NCBI GenBank assembly: GCA_947453285.1
Contig: CANGGA010000044.1
Location: 1-7,975 of the forward strand
Origin: Microbacteriaceae bacterium
GTDB lineage: Bacteria > Actinomycetota > Actinomycetes > Actinomycetales > Microbacteriaceae
Length of the DNA stretch: 7,975 nucleotides
Direction: 5' to 3'
Part shown: piece after piece, positions 1 through 7,600 of the stretch
How positions within the stretch are numbered: position 1 is the stretch's first letter
Layout of the letters: every line of letters starts with the position of its first letter
Position numbers and translations under genes: made by a program
The notes under the pieces: model-generated
Seen by the model: only the letters and a program-made list of their open reading frames with translations
The model's database searches: none
Told to the model about the DNA's origin: nothing

Positions 1-519
1 ATTGTGCTGCTATTGCTAACCCAGACCTGGTTCTCTGTATCGATGGCACCCAACGGCACTGCCGTCTCTCTCGGAGACTTCGATGGCGCAACAACCTATC
101 CGGTGGCAATGCCAATAACGCTCTTGGTTATCGCATCGACACTCGTAGCCACAATATCGACTTCAATCACCAGGGCAATCGCTCTCGGCATCGGTGCGGT
201 TGCGTCGCTTATGGCAGTCGCTGTGGTGTTGCCTCAGGTTGCGACAAAATCTATAGCGTCTCTCGATCAGCAACTCGACCGGCTCACCGGAATCGCGAAC
301 ACCCACGGAATTTCGGAATTGAACATCGTCTCGGCTAACAGCCCTTGGTTCTGGGCCGTGGCACTCATTGCCAATGCTCTCTGGTTGTCAGCAGCCATCG
401 TATGGTCTAGGCAGTGGCAACAACGGGATCGCTCGGCCACCCGAACGAACACCAGCGCAGGCAAATCTAAGGCGGCTCAAGCTTCGCCAATCGAGCTCTG
501 GGATGACCAGCGCAGTTAG
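1..519 (+). CDS. Trp biosynthesis-associated membrane protein, 3' part (start lies upstream)
   Basis: The reading frame is open from the first base, and 172 residues precede the TAG at 517-519. The fragment begins inside a hydrophobic segment that runs into TQTWFSV, so the true start and roughly 20 residues are probably off the left edge; the GTG at 4 is not a convincing start. Three further membrane segments are visible at about residues 36-54, 59-78 and 116-135 of the fragment, with a polar loop at about 83-112. A basic, Ser/Thr-rich tail ends in PIELWDDQRS. The first-helix TQ/SQ-TW pattern, four helices, a tail ending in a Trp-Asp motif and a position just before trpC fit the actinobacterial Trp-operon membrane protein family (TIGR02234 type). 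Its biochemical function is not known. Seven Trp codons occur in 172, five of them between 346 and 417, which is unusual for a gene in a trp operon. The next gene starts 28 bases downstream. Confidence 0.8.
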   Translation: MVLLLLTQTWFSVSMAPNGTAVSLGDFDGATTYPVAMPITLLVIASTLVATISTSITRAIALGIGAVASLMAVAVVLPQVATKSIASLDQQLDRLTGIANTHGISELNIVSANSPWFWAVALIANALWLSAAIVWSRQWQQRDRSATRTNTSAGKSKAAQASPIELWDDQRS

Positions 520-532
520 AATTAAGCAGTTC

Positions 533-540
533 GAGAGGAA
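533..540 (+). promoter_or_regulatory. Ribosome binding site of the HGxxxAAW membrane protein gene
   Basis: GAGAGGAA is a strong Shine-Dalgarno sequence ending 7 bases before the ATG at 548. It decides the start. The same frame is open back to an ATG at 368, but that would overlap the previous gene by about 150 bases and add a polar stretch with no family resemblance. Confidence 0.75.
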
Positions 541-547
541 TCCATCC

Positions 548-775
548 ATGTCAGCAAACAACACAGAACTTGGCCACGGCGACACAGTAGCAGCCTGGAC
601 CACAGTCACCGCCTTGATGCTCGCGTCTGTCGCGGCAACCGCTGGAGTTTGGTTCGAAAGCTCACTTGCAATCATCGCCGGAGCCGTTTTGGCTGTTGCC
701 GGTTTGGCATCTGGCTACGTTCTTAAGAAGGCCGGTTACGGCAAGGGCGGCAGCAAAACCAAGAGCGCACACTAG
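548..775 (+). CDS. Small HGxxxAAW-motif membrane protein of the trp operon
   Basis: This 75-residue protein has a short polar N-terminus and the motif HGDTVAAW at residues 10-17. Two membrane helices follow at about 15-35 and 38-59, then a Lys/Gly-rich tail from about residue 60 that probably faces the cytoplasm. The motif, size, helix pair and position directly before trpC match the actinobacterial 'HGxxPAAW' small-protein family (also, from memory, DUF6704), whose function is unknown. The usual Pro of the motif is Val14 here. The start is fixed by the Shine-Dalgarno at 533-540. The TAG stop at 773-775 shares its last G with the GTG start of trpC, so the two genes are probably translationally coupled. 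A role in Trp metabolism or membrane association of the enzymes is only suggested by location. Confidence 0.82.
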   Translation: MSANNTELGHGDTVAAWTTVTALMLASVAATAGVWFESSLAIIAGAVLAVAGLASGYVLKKAGYGKGGSKTKSAH

Positions 776-1545
776 TGCTCGAAGGGCTCTATGCCGGATC
801 GCTCGAGGATGCGGCAGCGCGCGAGTCATTGCTCGACATTATTTCGCTAGAACGACTTGCACTAGCTCAAACCGAACCACTCGATGCGTTGCGTCACCTC
901 GCTAAATCGTCAACCATCAAGATTTTGGCCGAGGTCAAACGAGCTAGTCCATCTCGGGGAGATCTTGCTCAAATTTCAGACCCGGCCGCCCTGGCAGAGA
1001 CATATGCATACTCGGGGGCGAGCGCTATTTCGGTGCTAACCGAGCAGCGAAAATTCAAGGGCTCACTCGAAGACCTGCGCGAAGTTCGGGCGCGAGTCGC
1101 AGTTCCGGTCTTGCGAAAAGATTTCATCGCAAACGAATACCAGATACTCGAAGCGAGGGCGGCTGGAGCAGATATCGTTCTGCTAATCGTTGCGGGTCTC
1201 GCACAGAAACGACTTCTTAAACTCAAGAACTTCATTGAACAGTTGGGCATGACCGCATTCGTCGAGACCCATAACGCCGATGAGGTGAAGTTTGCCGTTG
1301 ACGCCGACGCCAGACTGCTTGGCGTAAACGCTCGAGACCTAAGCACTTTCGAAACCGATAGAAATCTGTTCTCAACGTTGGTGCACCTCATACCGTCAGA
1401 AACAATCAAGGTCGCTGAGAGCGCTGTTCGCAACCTAGATGACGTTCGTCACTACCGAGAGGCCGGGGCAGACGTGGCATTGGTTGGCGAGACATTGGTA
1501 ATGGGCGATGCCGCAAAATTGCTCTCGGAATTTACAGCGGTCTAG
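775..1545 (+). CDS. trpC: Indole-3-glycerol phosphate synthase
   Basis: This cytoplasmic (beta/alpha)8-barrel enzyme closes and decarboxylates CdRP (1-(o-carboxyphenylamino)-1-deoxyribulose 5-phosphate) to indole-3-glycerol phosphate, the substrate of TrpA. It has 256 residues, a normal length for a stand-alone TrpC with no fused TrpF. The signature AEVKRASPS spans residues 52-60 and supplies Glu53, Lys55 and Ser58. The other catalytic or substrate residues are present as Lys115 in LRKDF, Glu164 in FVETH, Asn185 in GVNARD and Glu215-Ser216 in KVAESAV. The phosphate-binding region near VALVGETLV (234-242) is also intact. AESAV, rather than AESGV, seems normal for Microbacteriaceae. The GTG start at 775 overlaps the preceding TAG by one base. 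There is no strong Shine-Dalgarno, only AAGAG at 761-765, so translation probably relies on coupling. The protein contains no Trp residue. Confidence 0.97.
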   Translation: MLEGLYAGSLEDAAARESLLDIISLERLALAQTEPLDALRHLAKSSTIKILAEVKRASPSRGDLAQISDPAALAETYAYSGASAISVLTEQRKFKGSLEDLREVRARVAVPVLRKDFIANEYQILEARAAGADIVLLIVAGLAQKRLLKLKNFIEQLGMTAFVETHNADEVKFAVDADARLLGVNARDLSTFETDRNLFSTLVHLIPSETIKVAESAVRNLDDVRHYREAGADVALVGETLVMGDAAKLLSEFTAV

Positions 1546-1552
1546 GCAACTT

Positions 1553-1556
1553 AGGA
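1553..1556 (+). promoter_or_regulatory. Ribosome binding site of trpB
   Basis: AGGA lies 8 bases before the ATG at 1565. This supports that start over an in-frame upstream start at 1508, which lies inside trpC. A second, out-of-frame ATG at 1560 is only 3 bases from this site and opens a two-codon frame (ATG TCA TGA). Confidence 0.6.
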
Positions 1557-1564
1557 TTTATGTC

Positions 1565-2761
1565 ATGACCAAGCTGAGAGATCAAGAAGGGCCATACTTC
1601 GGTGAGTATGGTGGCCGCTTCGTGCCCGAGTCACTCATTGCGGCGCTTGATGAGCTTGATCAGACTTACCAGCAAGCCAAGAACGACCCAACCTTTGAGG
1701 CCGAATTGGCCGAGCTTCACCGCACCTACACGGGGCGGCCATCCATCATTACCGAGGTCAAGCGGTTCGCCGAACATGCCGGTGATGTTCGCATCTTTCT
1801 TAAGCGTGAAGATCTAAACCACACGGGTTCACACAAGATCAACAACGTTCTCGGCCAAGCCCTGCTCGCAAAACGAATGGGCAAGAAGCGCATCATCGCC
1901 GAAACCGGCGCAGGTCAGCACGGAGTTGCATCTGCTACCGCGGCTGCGCTTTTTGGCCTCGAATGCGTCGTTTACATGGGTGAGGTAGACACCGAGCGAC
2001 AGGCACTCAACGTCGCACGCATGCGTCTGCTTGGTGCCGAGGTAGTCGCGGTCACCTCTGGCAGCCGAACACTGAAAGATGCAATTAACGAAGCACTTCG
2101 CGACTGGGTTGCAAACGTTGAAACCACACACTACCTGCTTGGCACGGTTGCAGGTCCGCATCCGTTTCCAACTATGGTTCGAGATTTTCACAGCGTTATC
2201 GGCATCGAGGCGCGTCAGCAAATGCTTGACGAGTTCGGTTTCTTGCCAGACGCTCTAGCTGCCTGTGTCGGCGGCGGTTCAAACGCAATCGGTCTGTTCC
2301 ACGCATTTCTCGATGACGAATCGGTTTCTCTCTATGGTTTCGAAGCGGCCGGCGATGGCATGCACACAGATCGTCACGCTGCCACTTTGAACTTCGGCAG
2401 ACCAGGAGTGCTACACGGAGCGAAGAGCTACATGCTTCAAGACGAGGATGGCCAAACCATCGAAAGCCACTCGATCTCTGCAGGACTCGATTATCCGGGT
2501 GTTGGTCCTGAACATTCCTGGCTGAAAGACCTCGGGCGCGCAAACTATCGCGGCATCAGCGACGACGAAGCGATGCAGGCTCTTCGCCTACTTTCGCAAA
2601 CCGAGGGAATCATTCCGGCGATTGAAACTGCTCACGCTCTCGCCGGAGCGCTCAAGCTCGGCAAAGAACTAAAGCCAGGGTCGAGCATTCTGATTAACCT
2701 AAGCGGTCGCGGCGATAAAGACATGGAAACCGCAGCCAAATATTTCGGGCTGATCGGCTAA
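1565..2761 (+). CDS. trpB: Tryptophan synthase beta subunit
   Basis: TrpB is a PLP enzyme that condenses indole with L-serine to give L-tryptophan, in an alpha2-beta2 complex with TrpA. From the ATG at 1565 it has 398 residues, the usual size for the TrpB1 type that partners TrpA. The N-terminus GPYFGEYGGRFVPE (residues 9-22) is typical. Lys91 in NHTGSHKINN is the PLP Schiff-base lysine, and Glu113 in AETGAGQHG is the catalytic acid/base matching Salmonella Glu109. GGGSN at 236-240 holds the PLP phosphate, LDYPGVGPEH at 308-317 belongs to the mobile communication region, and SGRGDKD begins at residue 380 with the Ser that contacts the pyridine nitrogen. All are intact. An in-frame start at 1508 is rejected because it lies in trpC and adds 19 unrelated residues. 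The gene sits 19 bases after trpC and 2 bases before trpA. Confidence 0.98.
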   Translation: MTKLRDQEGPYFGEYGGRFVPESLIAALDELDQTYQQAKNDPTFEAELAELHRTYTGRPSIITEVKRFAEHAGDVRIFLKREDLNHTGSHKINNVLGQALLAKRMGKKRIIAETGAGQHGVASATAAALFGLECVVYMGEVDTERQALNVARMRLLGAEVVAVTSGSRTLKDAINEALRDWVANVETTHYLLGTVAGPHPFPTMVRDFHSVIGIEARQQMLDEFGFLPDALAACVGGGSNAIGLFHAFLDDESVSLYGFEAAGDGMHTDRHAATLNFGRPGVLHGAKSYMLQDEDGQTIESHSISAGLDYPGVGPEHSWLKDLGRANYRGISDDEAMQALRLLSQTEGIIPAIETAHALAGALKLGKELKPGSSILINLSGRGDKDMETAAKYFGLIG

Positions 2762-2763
2762 CC

Positions 2764-3552
2764 ATGAACTTCGAAAGCAAAACCGCAACCGCGCTCGCCA
2801 ACAACCGCGCGGCAGGCAAGGCCTCGCTAATTGGATACTTTCCCGTCGGTTATCCAAATCTCGAAACTTCGATCGATGCTGCGATTGCCATGTGTCAGAA
2901 CGGAGTTGACGTTCTCGAGCTTGGTGTTCCGTATAGCGACCCGGTCATGGATGGCGTCGTCATTCAAGAGGCCACAGTAGAGGCCCTGCAAAATGGCTTC
3001 AAGTTGAGTCAGACCTTTGAGGCAGTTCGACGAATCACCGAAGCAGTAGACACTCCGGTCTTAGTGATGACCTACTGGAACCCGGTGATGCAGTTTGGTG
3101 TTGAGCGTTTCGCAAAGCAACTAACCGAGGCCGGGGGAGCCGGGCTCATCACACCAGATTTAATTCCGGATGAGGCTGCCGAATGGCTTGCTGCTTCAGA
3201 CGAATTTGAACTAGACCGCGTTTTTCTGGCTACGCCAACTTCGAGCGCCGAGAGAATGCAGCGCGCTTGTGAACTAAGCCGAGGATTCGCCTATGCCGTC
3301 TCAACCATGGGCATTACCGGGGCGCGAACCGAAGTCGACAAGCTGGCTCGAGATGTTGTCGACAAGATTCGCAAAACTGAGACCAAGCAAAACGCTGCCG
3401 TTGGAATTGGTATCTCAACCGCAGATCAGGTGCTTGAAGTGAATGAATATGCAGACGCCGCTATCGTCGGTTCTGCATTCGTCAAGGCGTTTCAAAACGG
3501 AGGCATAGCCGGTCTCATTGCCAAAGTTAAAGAACTCGACCCAAAGAAGTAG
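2764..3552 (+). CDS. trpA: Tryptophan synthase alpha subunit
   Basis: TrpA cleaves indole-3-glycerol phosphate to indole and glyceraldehyde 3-phosphate and passes indole through a tunnel to TrpB. It has 262 residues, a full-length TIM barrel. The catalytic pair is present as Glu52 in LELGVPYSDP and Asp63 in VMDG, matching Salmonella Glu49 and Asp60. Other family markers are YFPVGYPN (25-32), TYWNP (103-107), the loop-6 segment STMGITGAR (180-188), and the phosphate-binding stretches GIGIST (214-219) and VGSAFV (235-240). The ATG follows the trpB TAA by two bases with no clear Shine-Dalgarno, so translational coupling to trpB is likely and would fit the 1:1 complex. Confidence 0.98.
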   Translation: MNFESKTATALANNRAAGKASLIGYFPVGYPNLETSIDAAIAMCQNGVDVLELGVPYSDPVMDGVVIQEATVEALQNGFKLSQTFEAVRRITEAVDTPVLVMTYWNPVMQFGVERFAKQLTEAGGAGLITPDLIPDEAAEWLAASDEFELDRVFLATPTSSAERMQRACELSRGFAYAVSTMGITGARTEVDKLARDVVDKIRKTETKQNAAVGIGISTADQVLEVNEYADAAIVGSAFVKAFQNGGIAGLIAKVKELDPKK

Positions 3553-3558
3553 GAACCG

Positions 3559-4503
3559 ATGAGAATCTTGAAAAGCATTCCGAGCCCAACGATTTCATAT
3601 TTTGATCTTGGTCCACTGCGCGTGCACTTCTATGCACTGTTCATTTTGGCTGGCATAGCTTTTGCCGTATGGCTAGGCAATCGCAGATTCAAATCGCGTG
3701 GTGGCAACGCAGGAGCGATTCTCGACATCGCACTCTGGGCGGTGCCATTTGGAATTATTGGTGGTCGTTTATATCACGTGATTACTCACGCCGACTTCTA
3801 TTTTCACGAAGGAGCCAATCTCTCAAAGGTCTTTGCCGTTTGGGAGGGTGGGCTAGCTATTTATGGCGCATTGCTGTTCGGCACACTAGGAGCCATTCTC
3901 GGCGCTCGATCTGCCGGCATTCGATTTCTTTCTTTCGCCGATGCAATCGCACCAGGCGTGATTGTCGCCCAGGCCATCGGTCGACTGGGCAACTACTTCA
4001 ACAATGAACTATTCGGATTACCCACCGACCTGCCTTGGGGCCTCGAGATCTCGGTTAACAACGACGCATACCCGGCCGGGCTGCCTGCCGGTGTGCTGTT
4101 TCACCCAACCTTTTTGTATGAAATCATTTGGAACCTGTTCGGCTTTGCCATGCTTCTCTTGCTCGACCGACGCTTCAACCTGCGTTGGGGTCGCCTTTTT
4201 GGATCATATCTCGCTATTTATTCACTTGGGCGGGCATTCATCGAGAGCATCAGGATCGACCCAAGCGACTACTATTTCGGGCTAAGAACCAACGTTTGGT
4301 CGGCAATTTTCGGCATTGCCGTCGGTCTCGTCCTGATTTGGTGGTCACGCAGAACCCACACTGGCCTCGAGACCTCGGTCTATCTAGCCGGACGCGAACC
4401 AAAATTTGAGCAAAACGGCGACTGGTATGAAGGCCAGCCCGAAAACTCTGATGCGTTAGACTCAGAAAGCACCAAAGCCGCAGCATCTGACTCAAAGAGC
4501 TAG
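3559..4503 (+). CDS. lgt: Prolipoprotein diacylglyceryl transferase
   Basis: Lgt is an inner-membrane enzyme that moves diacylglycerol from phosphatidylglycerol to the lipobox cysteine of prolipoproteins, the first step of lipoprotein maturation. It has 314 residues with about seven hydrophobic segments, for example near 24-40, 55-68, 98-116, 185-202 and 245-262. The signature GRLGNYFNNELFG spans 141-153 and contains the essential Arg142, Asn145 and Glu150; Tyr146 replaces the usual Phe. HPTFLYE (182-188) and GRAFIESIR (224-232), with Arg225 and Glu229, are the other conserved blocks. The E. coli His103 region reads GGLAIYG here. After the last helix, about 50 hydrophilic residues form an acidic Ser/Ala tail, common in actinobacterial Lgt and probably cytoplasmic. 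AGGA at 3551-3554 overlaps the trpA stop and serves as Shine-Dalgarno. The 6-base gap puts lgt in the trp transcription unit. Confidence 0.97.
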   Translation: MRILKSIPSPTISYFDLGPLRVHFYALFILAGIAFAVWLGNRRFKSRGGNAGAILDIALWAVPFGIIGGRLYHVITHADFYFHEGANLSKVFAVWEGGLAIYGALLFGTLGAILGARSAGIRFLSFADAIAPGVIVAQAIGRLGNYFNNELFGLPTDLPWGLEISVNNDAYPAGLPAGVLFHPTFLYEIIWNLFGFAMLLLLDRRFNLRWGRLFGSYLAIYSLGRAFIESIRIDPSDYYFGLRTNVWSAIFGIAVGLVLIWWSRRTHTGLETSVYLAGREPKFEQNGDWYEGQPENSDALDSESTKAAASDSKS

Positions 4504-4600
4504 CGGAAAGCGCCACAAGCGCGGCATTTCAATTTTGTTCTCGCTCTGCGAGCCACTTTGGGCCAAGGATGTCCCTCTAATTCTTAGATTGGAGTCTGGC
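4504..4600 (+). promoter_or_regulatory. lgt-gltB intergenic region: weak hairpins and possible gltB promoter
   Basis: This 97-base gap is the only substantial non-coding stretch. A weak stem GCGC/GCGC (4510-4513 with 4519-4522) is followed by a T-rich run (4527-4539) and could be a poor terminator for the trp-lgt unit. A perfect 5-base hairpin, CTCGC with GCGAG around a TCT loop, spans 4540-4552, but no T tract follows it. TCTAAT at 4576-4581 matches the -10 consensus at five of six bases, with no convincing -35, and would give a leader of about 13 bases. The end of lgt transcription and a fresh start for gltB are plausible but not proven. Confidence 0.3.
4591..4594 (+). promoter_or_regulatory. 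Ribosome binding site of gltB
   Basis: GGAG lies 6 bases before the ATG at 4601. It favours this start over an in-frame TTG at 4589, which has no Shine-Dalgarno at a suitable distance. Confidence 0.7.
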
Positions 4601-7600
4601 ATGCCCGCACTATCGCCATTTGCGAAGTTCAACACTGCGCCTGCCGCAACCGGACTCTACGACCCATCCCGCGATCGCGATGCCTGCGGACTCGCTATGG
4701 TTGCAACCTTGCGTGGCACTGCCGGCCACGACATTATCGAAACCGCCCTCAACGCACTGAGAAACCTCGAACACCGTGGTGCGGTTGGATCAGACGCCGG
4801 AACCGGCGACGGTGCGGGAATACTTTCGCAGATGCCAGATGCATTTCTGCGGGCGGTAACCGATTTTGAATTGCCCGCAAAGGGCCTCTATGGAGCGGGT
4901 CTCGTCTTTCTTGATGCAGAAGATTCGGTTCGTCTCGAGTCTGCTTTCGCAAACCTAGCCATCGAAGAATCTCTGGTGGTTCTCGGTTGGCGCGATGTTC
5001 CAGTTCGACCAGAGGTGCTCGGCGATCTAGCTAGAGCAGCCATGCCGCTAATTCGCCAGGTTTTCGTTGGTAGCAACGATGATGCAAACGGAATGGAACT
5101 TGAACGCAGACTTTTCCGTCTTCGCAAGCGAAGCGAAAGAACTCTTGGCGCCTATCATCCTTCGCTTTCTTCGCGCACCATCGTCTACAAGGGCATGGTC
5201 ACCACCCTGCAGTTAGAGCCGTTTTATCCAGACCTCAGCGACGCCCGATTCGAGTCGACGCTTGCTCTCGTGCATTCACGATTCTCGACAAACACTTTTC
5301 CGTCTTGGCCGCTTGCTCATCCGTTCAGAATGATTGCGCACAACGGCGAGATCAACACCGTAAAGGGAAACCGCAACTGGATGCGCGCCCGCGAATCGCA
5401 ACTGAGCTCGGCTGCGCTTGGCGACATAAAGCAGTTGACCCCAATCATTACGCCCGATGGCAGTGACTCCGCCTCGTTCGACGAAGTATTAGAGCTGCTC
5501 TACATGGCTGGCCGCTCTTTGCCGCACGCGATGATGATGATGATTCCCGAGGCCTGGGAGAAACAGAGCGACATCGACGCTGCACGCAAGAATTTCTACG
5601 AGTACCACTCAATGTTGATCGAACCGTGGGATGGTCCGGCCGCCGTGGTCTTCACTGACGGCTCGCTGGTTGGCGCAACCCTAGACCGAAACGGACTTCG
5701 TCCGGGTCGCTACGTCATCACCGACGACGGTTTAGTTGTGCTCGCTTCTGAAATTGGTGTCGCAGACATTGATCCGAGCAAGATCGTTCGCAAGGGTCGC
5801 CTGCAACCAGGCAAGATGTTCTTGGCAGACACCGTGAACGGTCGACTAATTGGCGACGAAGAAATCAAAGCCGAAATCGCCGGCCTTGAACCTTGGGGTG
5901 AATGGCTAGAGGCCAATCGAATCAAGCTCAAAGACCTTCCTGAGCGCGAGCACATCGCCTACACCGCGACCTCGGTCAACCGCCGTCAGCGCACATTTGG
6001 CTACACAGAAGAAGAGCTGCGAATTCTCATCGCACCGATGGCGAAGGCTGGCGCAGAGCCGCTCGGCGCAATGGGAAGCGACACTCCAATAGCTGCGATC
6101 AGCGATCGCCCTCGACTTCTTTTCGATTACTTCGTTCAGCAATTCGCCCAGGTCACCAACCCGCCACTCGACTCGATTCGCGAAGAGGTCGTCACATCGC
6201 TTAGCACCGGCATCGGGCCAGAGCGGAATCTTCTTGAAGCCACACCGCAGCACGCTCAGCAGGTGATTCTCGGTTTCCCGGTTCTAAACAACGATGAGCT
6301 AGCCAAGATTAAGCACATCGACGAAAAGGATGGCGCAGGTCACGCGGCAAACATTAGCGGTCTGTATCGCGTCGATGGTGGGTGGGAGTCGCTAGCCGAG
6401 CGCATCCGTGAGTTGTTTGAAGAGGTCGACGAAGCAATTCAAAACGGTGCCACCTATCTGATTCTTAGCGATCGCGATAGCAACCGAGAGCTAGCACCGA
6501 TTCCGTCGTTGTTGCTTACTTCGGCAATTCACCACCACTTGATTCGCTCAGGCAACCGAACCCGCGTTGGCCTGGTGGTCGAAGCCGGTGACGTGCGCGA
6601 AGTGCATCACGTTGCAGCGCTAATTGGTTATGGTGCTGCAGCCGTGAACCCATATTTGGCGATGGAATCTGCCGAGCAAATGGTCAAGAGTGGTCAGCTG
6701 GTAGGCATCACTATCGAGCAGGCTTCGAAGAACCTTATCTATGGTCTCGGCAAGGGCGTCTTAAAGATCATGTCGAAGATGGGAATCTCAACGGTTTCGT
6801 CTTATGCGGGCGCACAGGTCTTCGAGGCCATTGGTTTGAGCCAGGAATTCATCGACACATATTTCACAGGAACCACCAGCCAACTCGGTGGAATTGGCAT
6901 CGAAGTCATTCACCAAGAGATTGCAGCCCGTCACTCGAGCGCATACCCGGTTGACATCGCTACCAACCCACACGAAACCCTAGACACCGGCGGCGAATAC
7001 CAGTGGCGTCGAGAAGGCCCACCGCACCTCTTCAACCCAGAGACCGTGTTCAAGCTGCAGCATTCGACTCGCACCAAGCGCTACGACATCTTCCGCGAAT
7101 ACACAAAGGCGATTGACGACCAGGCTGAGAACCTGATGACCTTGCGCGGCCTGTTTACTCTTCGCGAGGGTTTGCGACCTGCTGTTTCAATCGACGAGGT
7201 AGAGCCAGTTTCTGCAATCGTTAAACGCTTCTCGACCGGCGCAATGTCTTATGGCTCAATTTCTCCAGAGGCACACGAGACTCTCGCCATCGCGATGAAC
7301 CAACTCGGAGCCAAGTCGAACACCGGTGAGGGTGGCGAAGATGTCGAGCGACTTCTAGACCCAACTCGCCGAAGTGCTATCAAGCAGGTTGCCTCTGGTC
7401 GTTTTGGTGTCACCAGCATGTACTTGACCCACGCAGACGACATTCAGATCAAGATGGCACAGGGTGCAAAGCCAGGCGAGGGCGGACAGTTGCCGCCTAA
7501 CAAGGTTTATCCATGGATCGCACTCACCAGACACGCGACTCCCGGTGTTGGTTTGATTTCACCGCCACCGCATCACGACATTTATTCCATCGAAGACTTA

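Noticed and set aside
368..547. A longer start (ATG at 368) for the HGxxxAAW protein
   Set aside because: It would overlap the previous gene by about 150 bases, has no ribosome binding site and adds polar residues unlike the family; the ATG at 548 has a strong Shine-Dalgarno.
969..1433. A 154-codon open frame on the minus strand opposite trpC
   Set aside because: It lies wholly inside trpC, has a Ser/Arg/Ala-rich composition typical of an antisense shadow, shows no recognisable domain and has no credible start context.
1829..2543. Two overlapping minus-strand open frames opposite trpB (130 and 115 codons)
   Set aside because: Both are shadows of a fully conserved trpB; their Cys- and Arg-rich sequences show no family features.
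4540..4552. Hairpin CTCGC-TCT-GCGAG as an intrinsic terminator
   Set aside because: The stem is short and followed by CCACTTTGG, not a T tract, on the + strand; the minus strand also lacks a T run after it.
5531..5542. Four tandem ATG codons resembling a microsatellite
   Set aside because: They encode the HAMMMMIPEAW segment, which is normal in GltB, so the run reflects protein conservation rather than a repeat tract.
5906..6253. A 115-codon minus-strand open frame opposite gltB
   Set aside because: The + strand here encodes well-conserved GltB sequence, and the antisense protein has no recognisable features.
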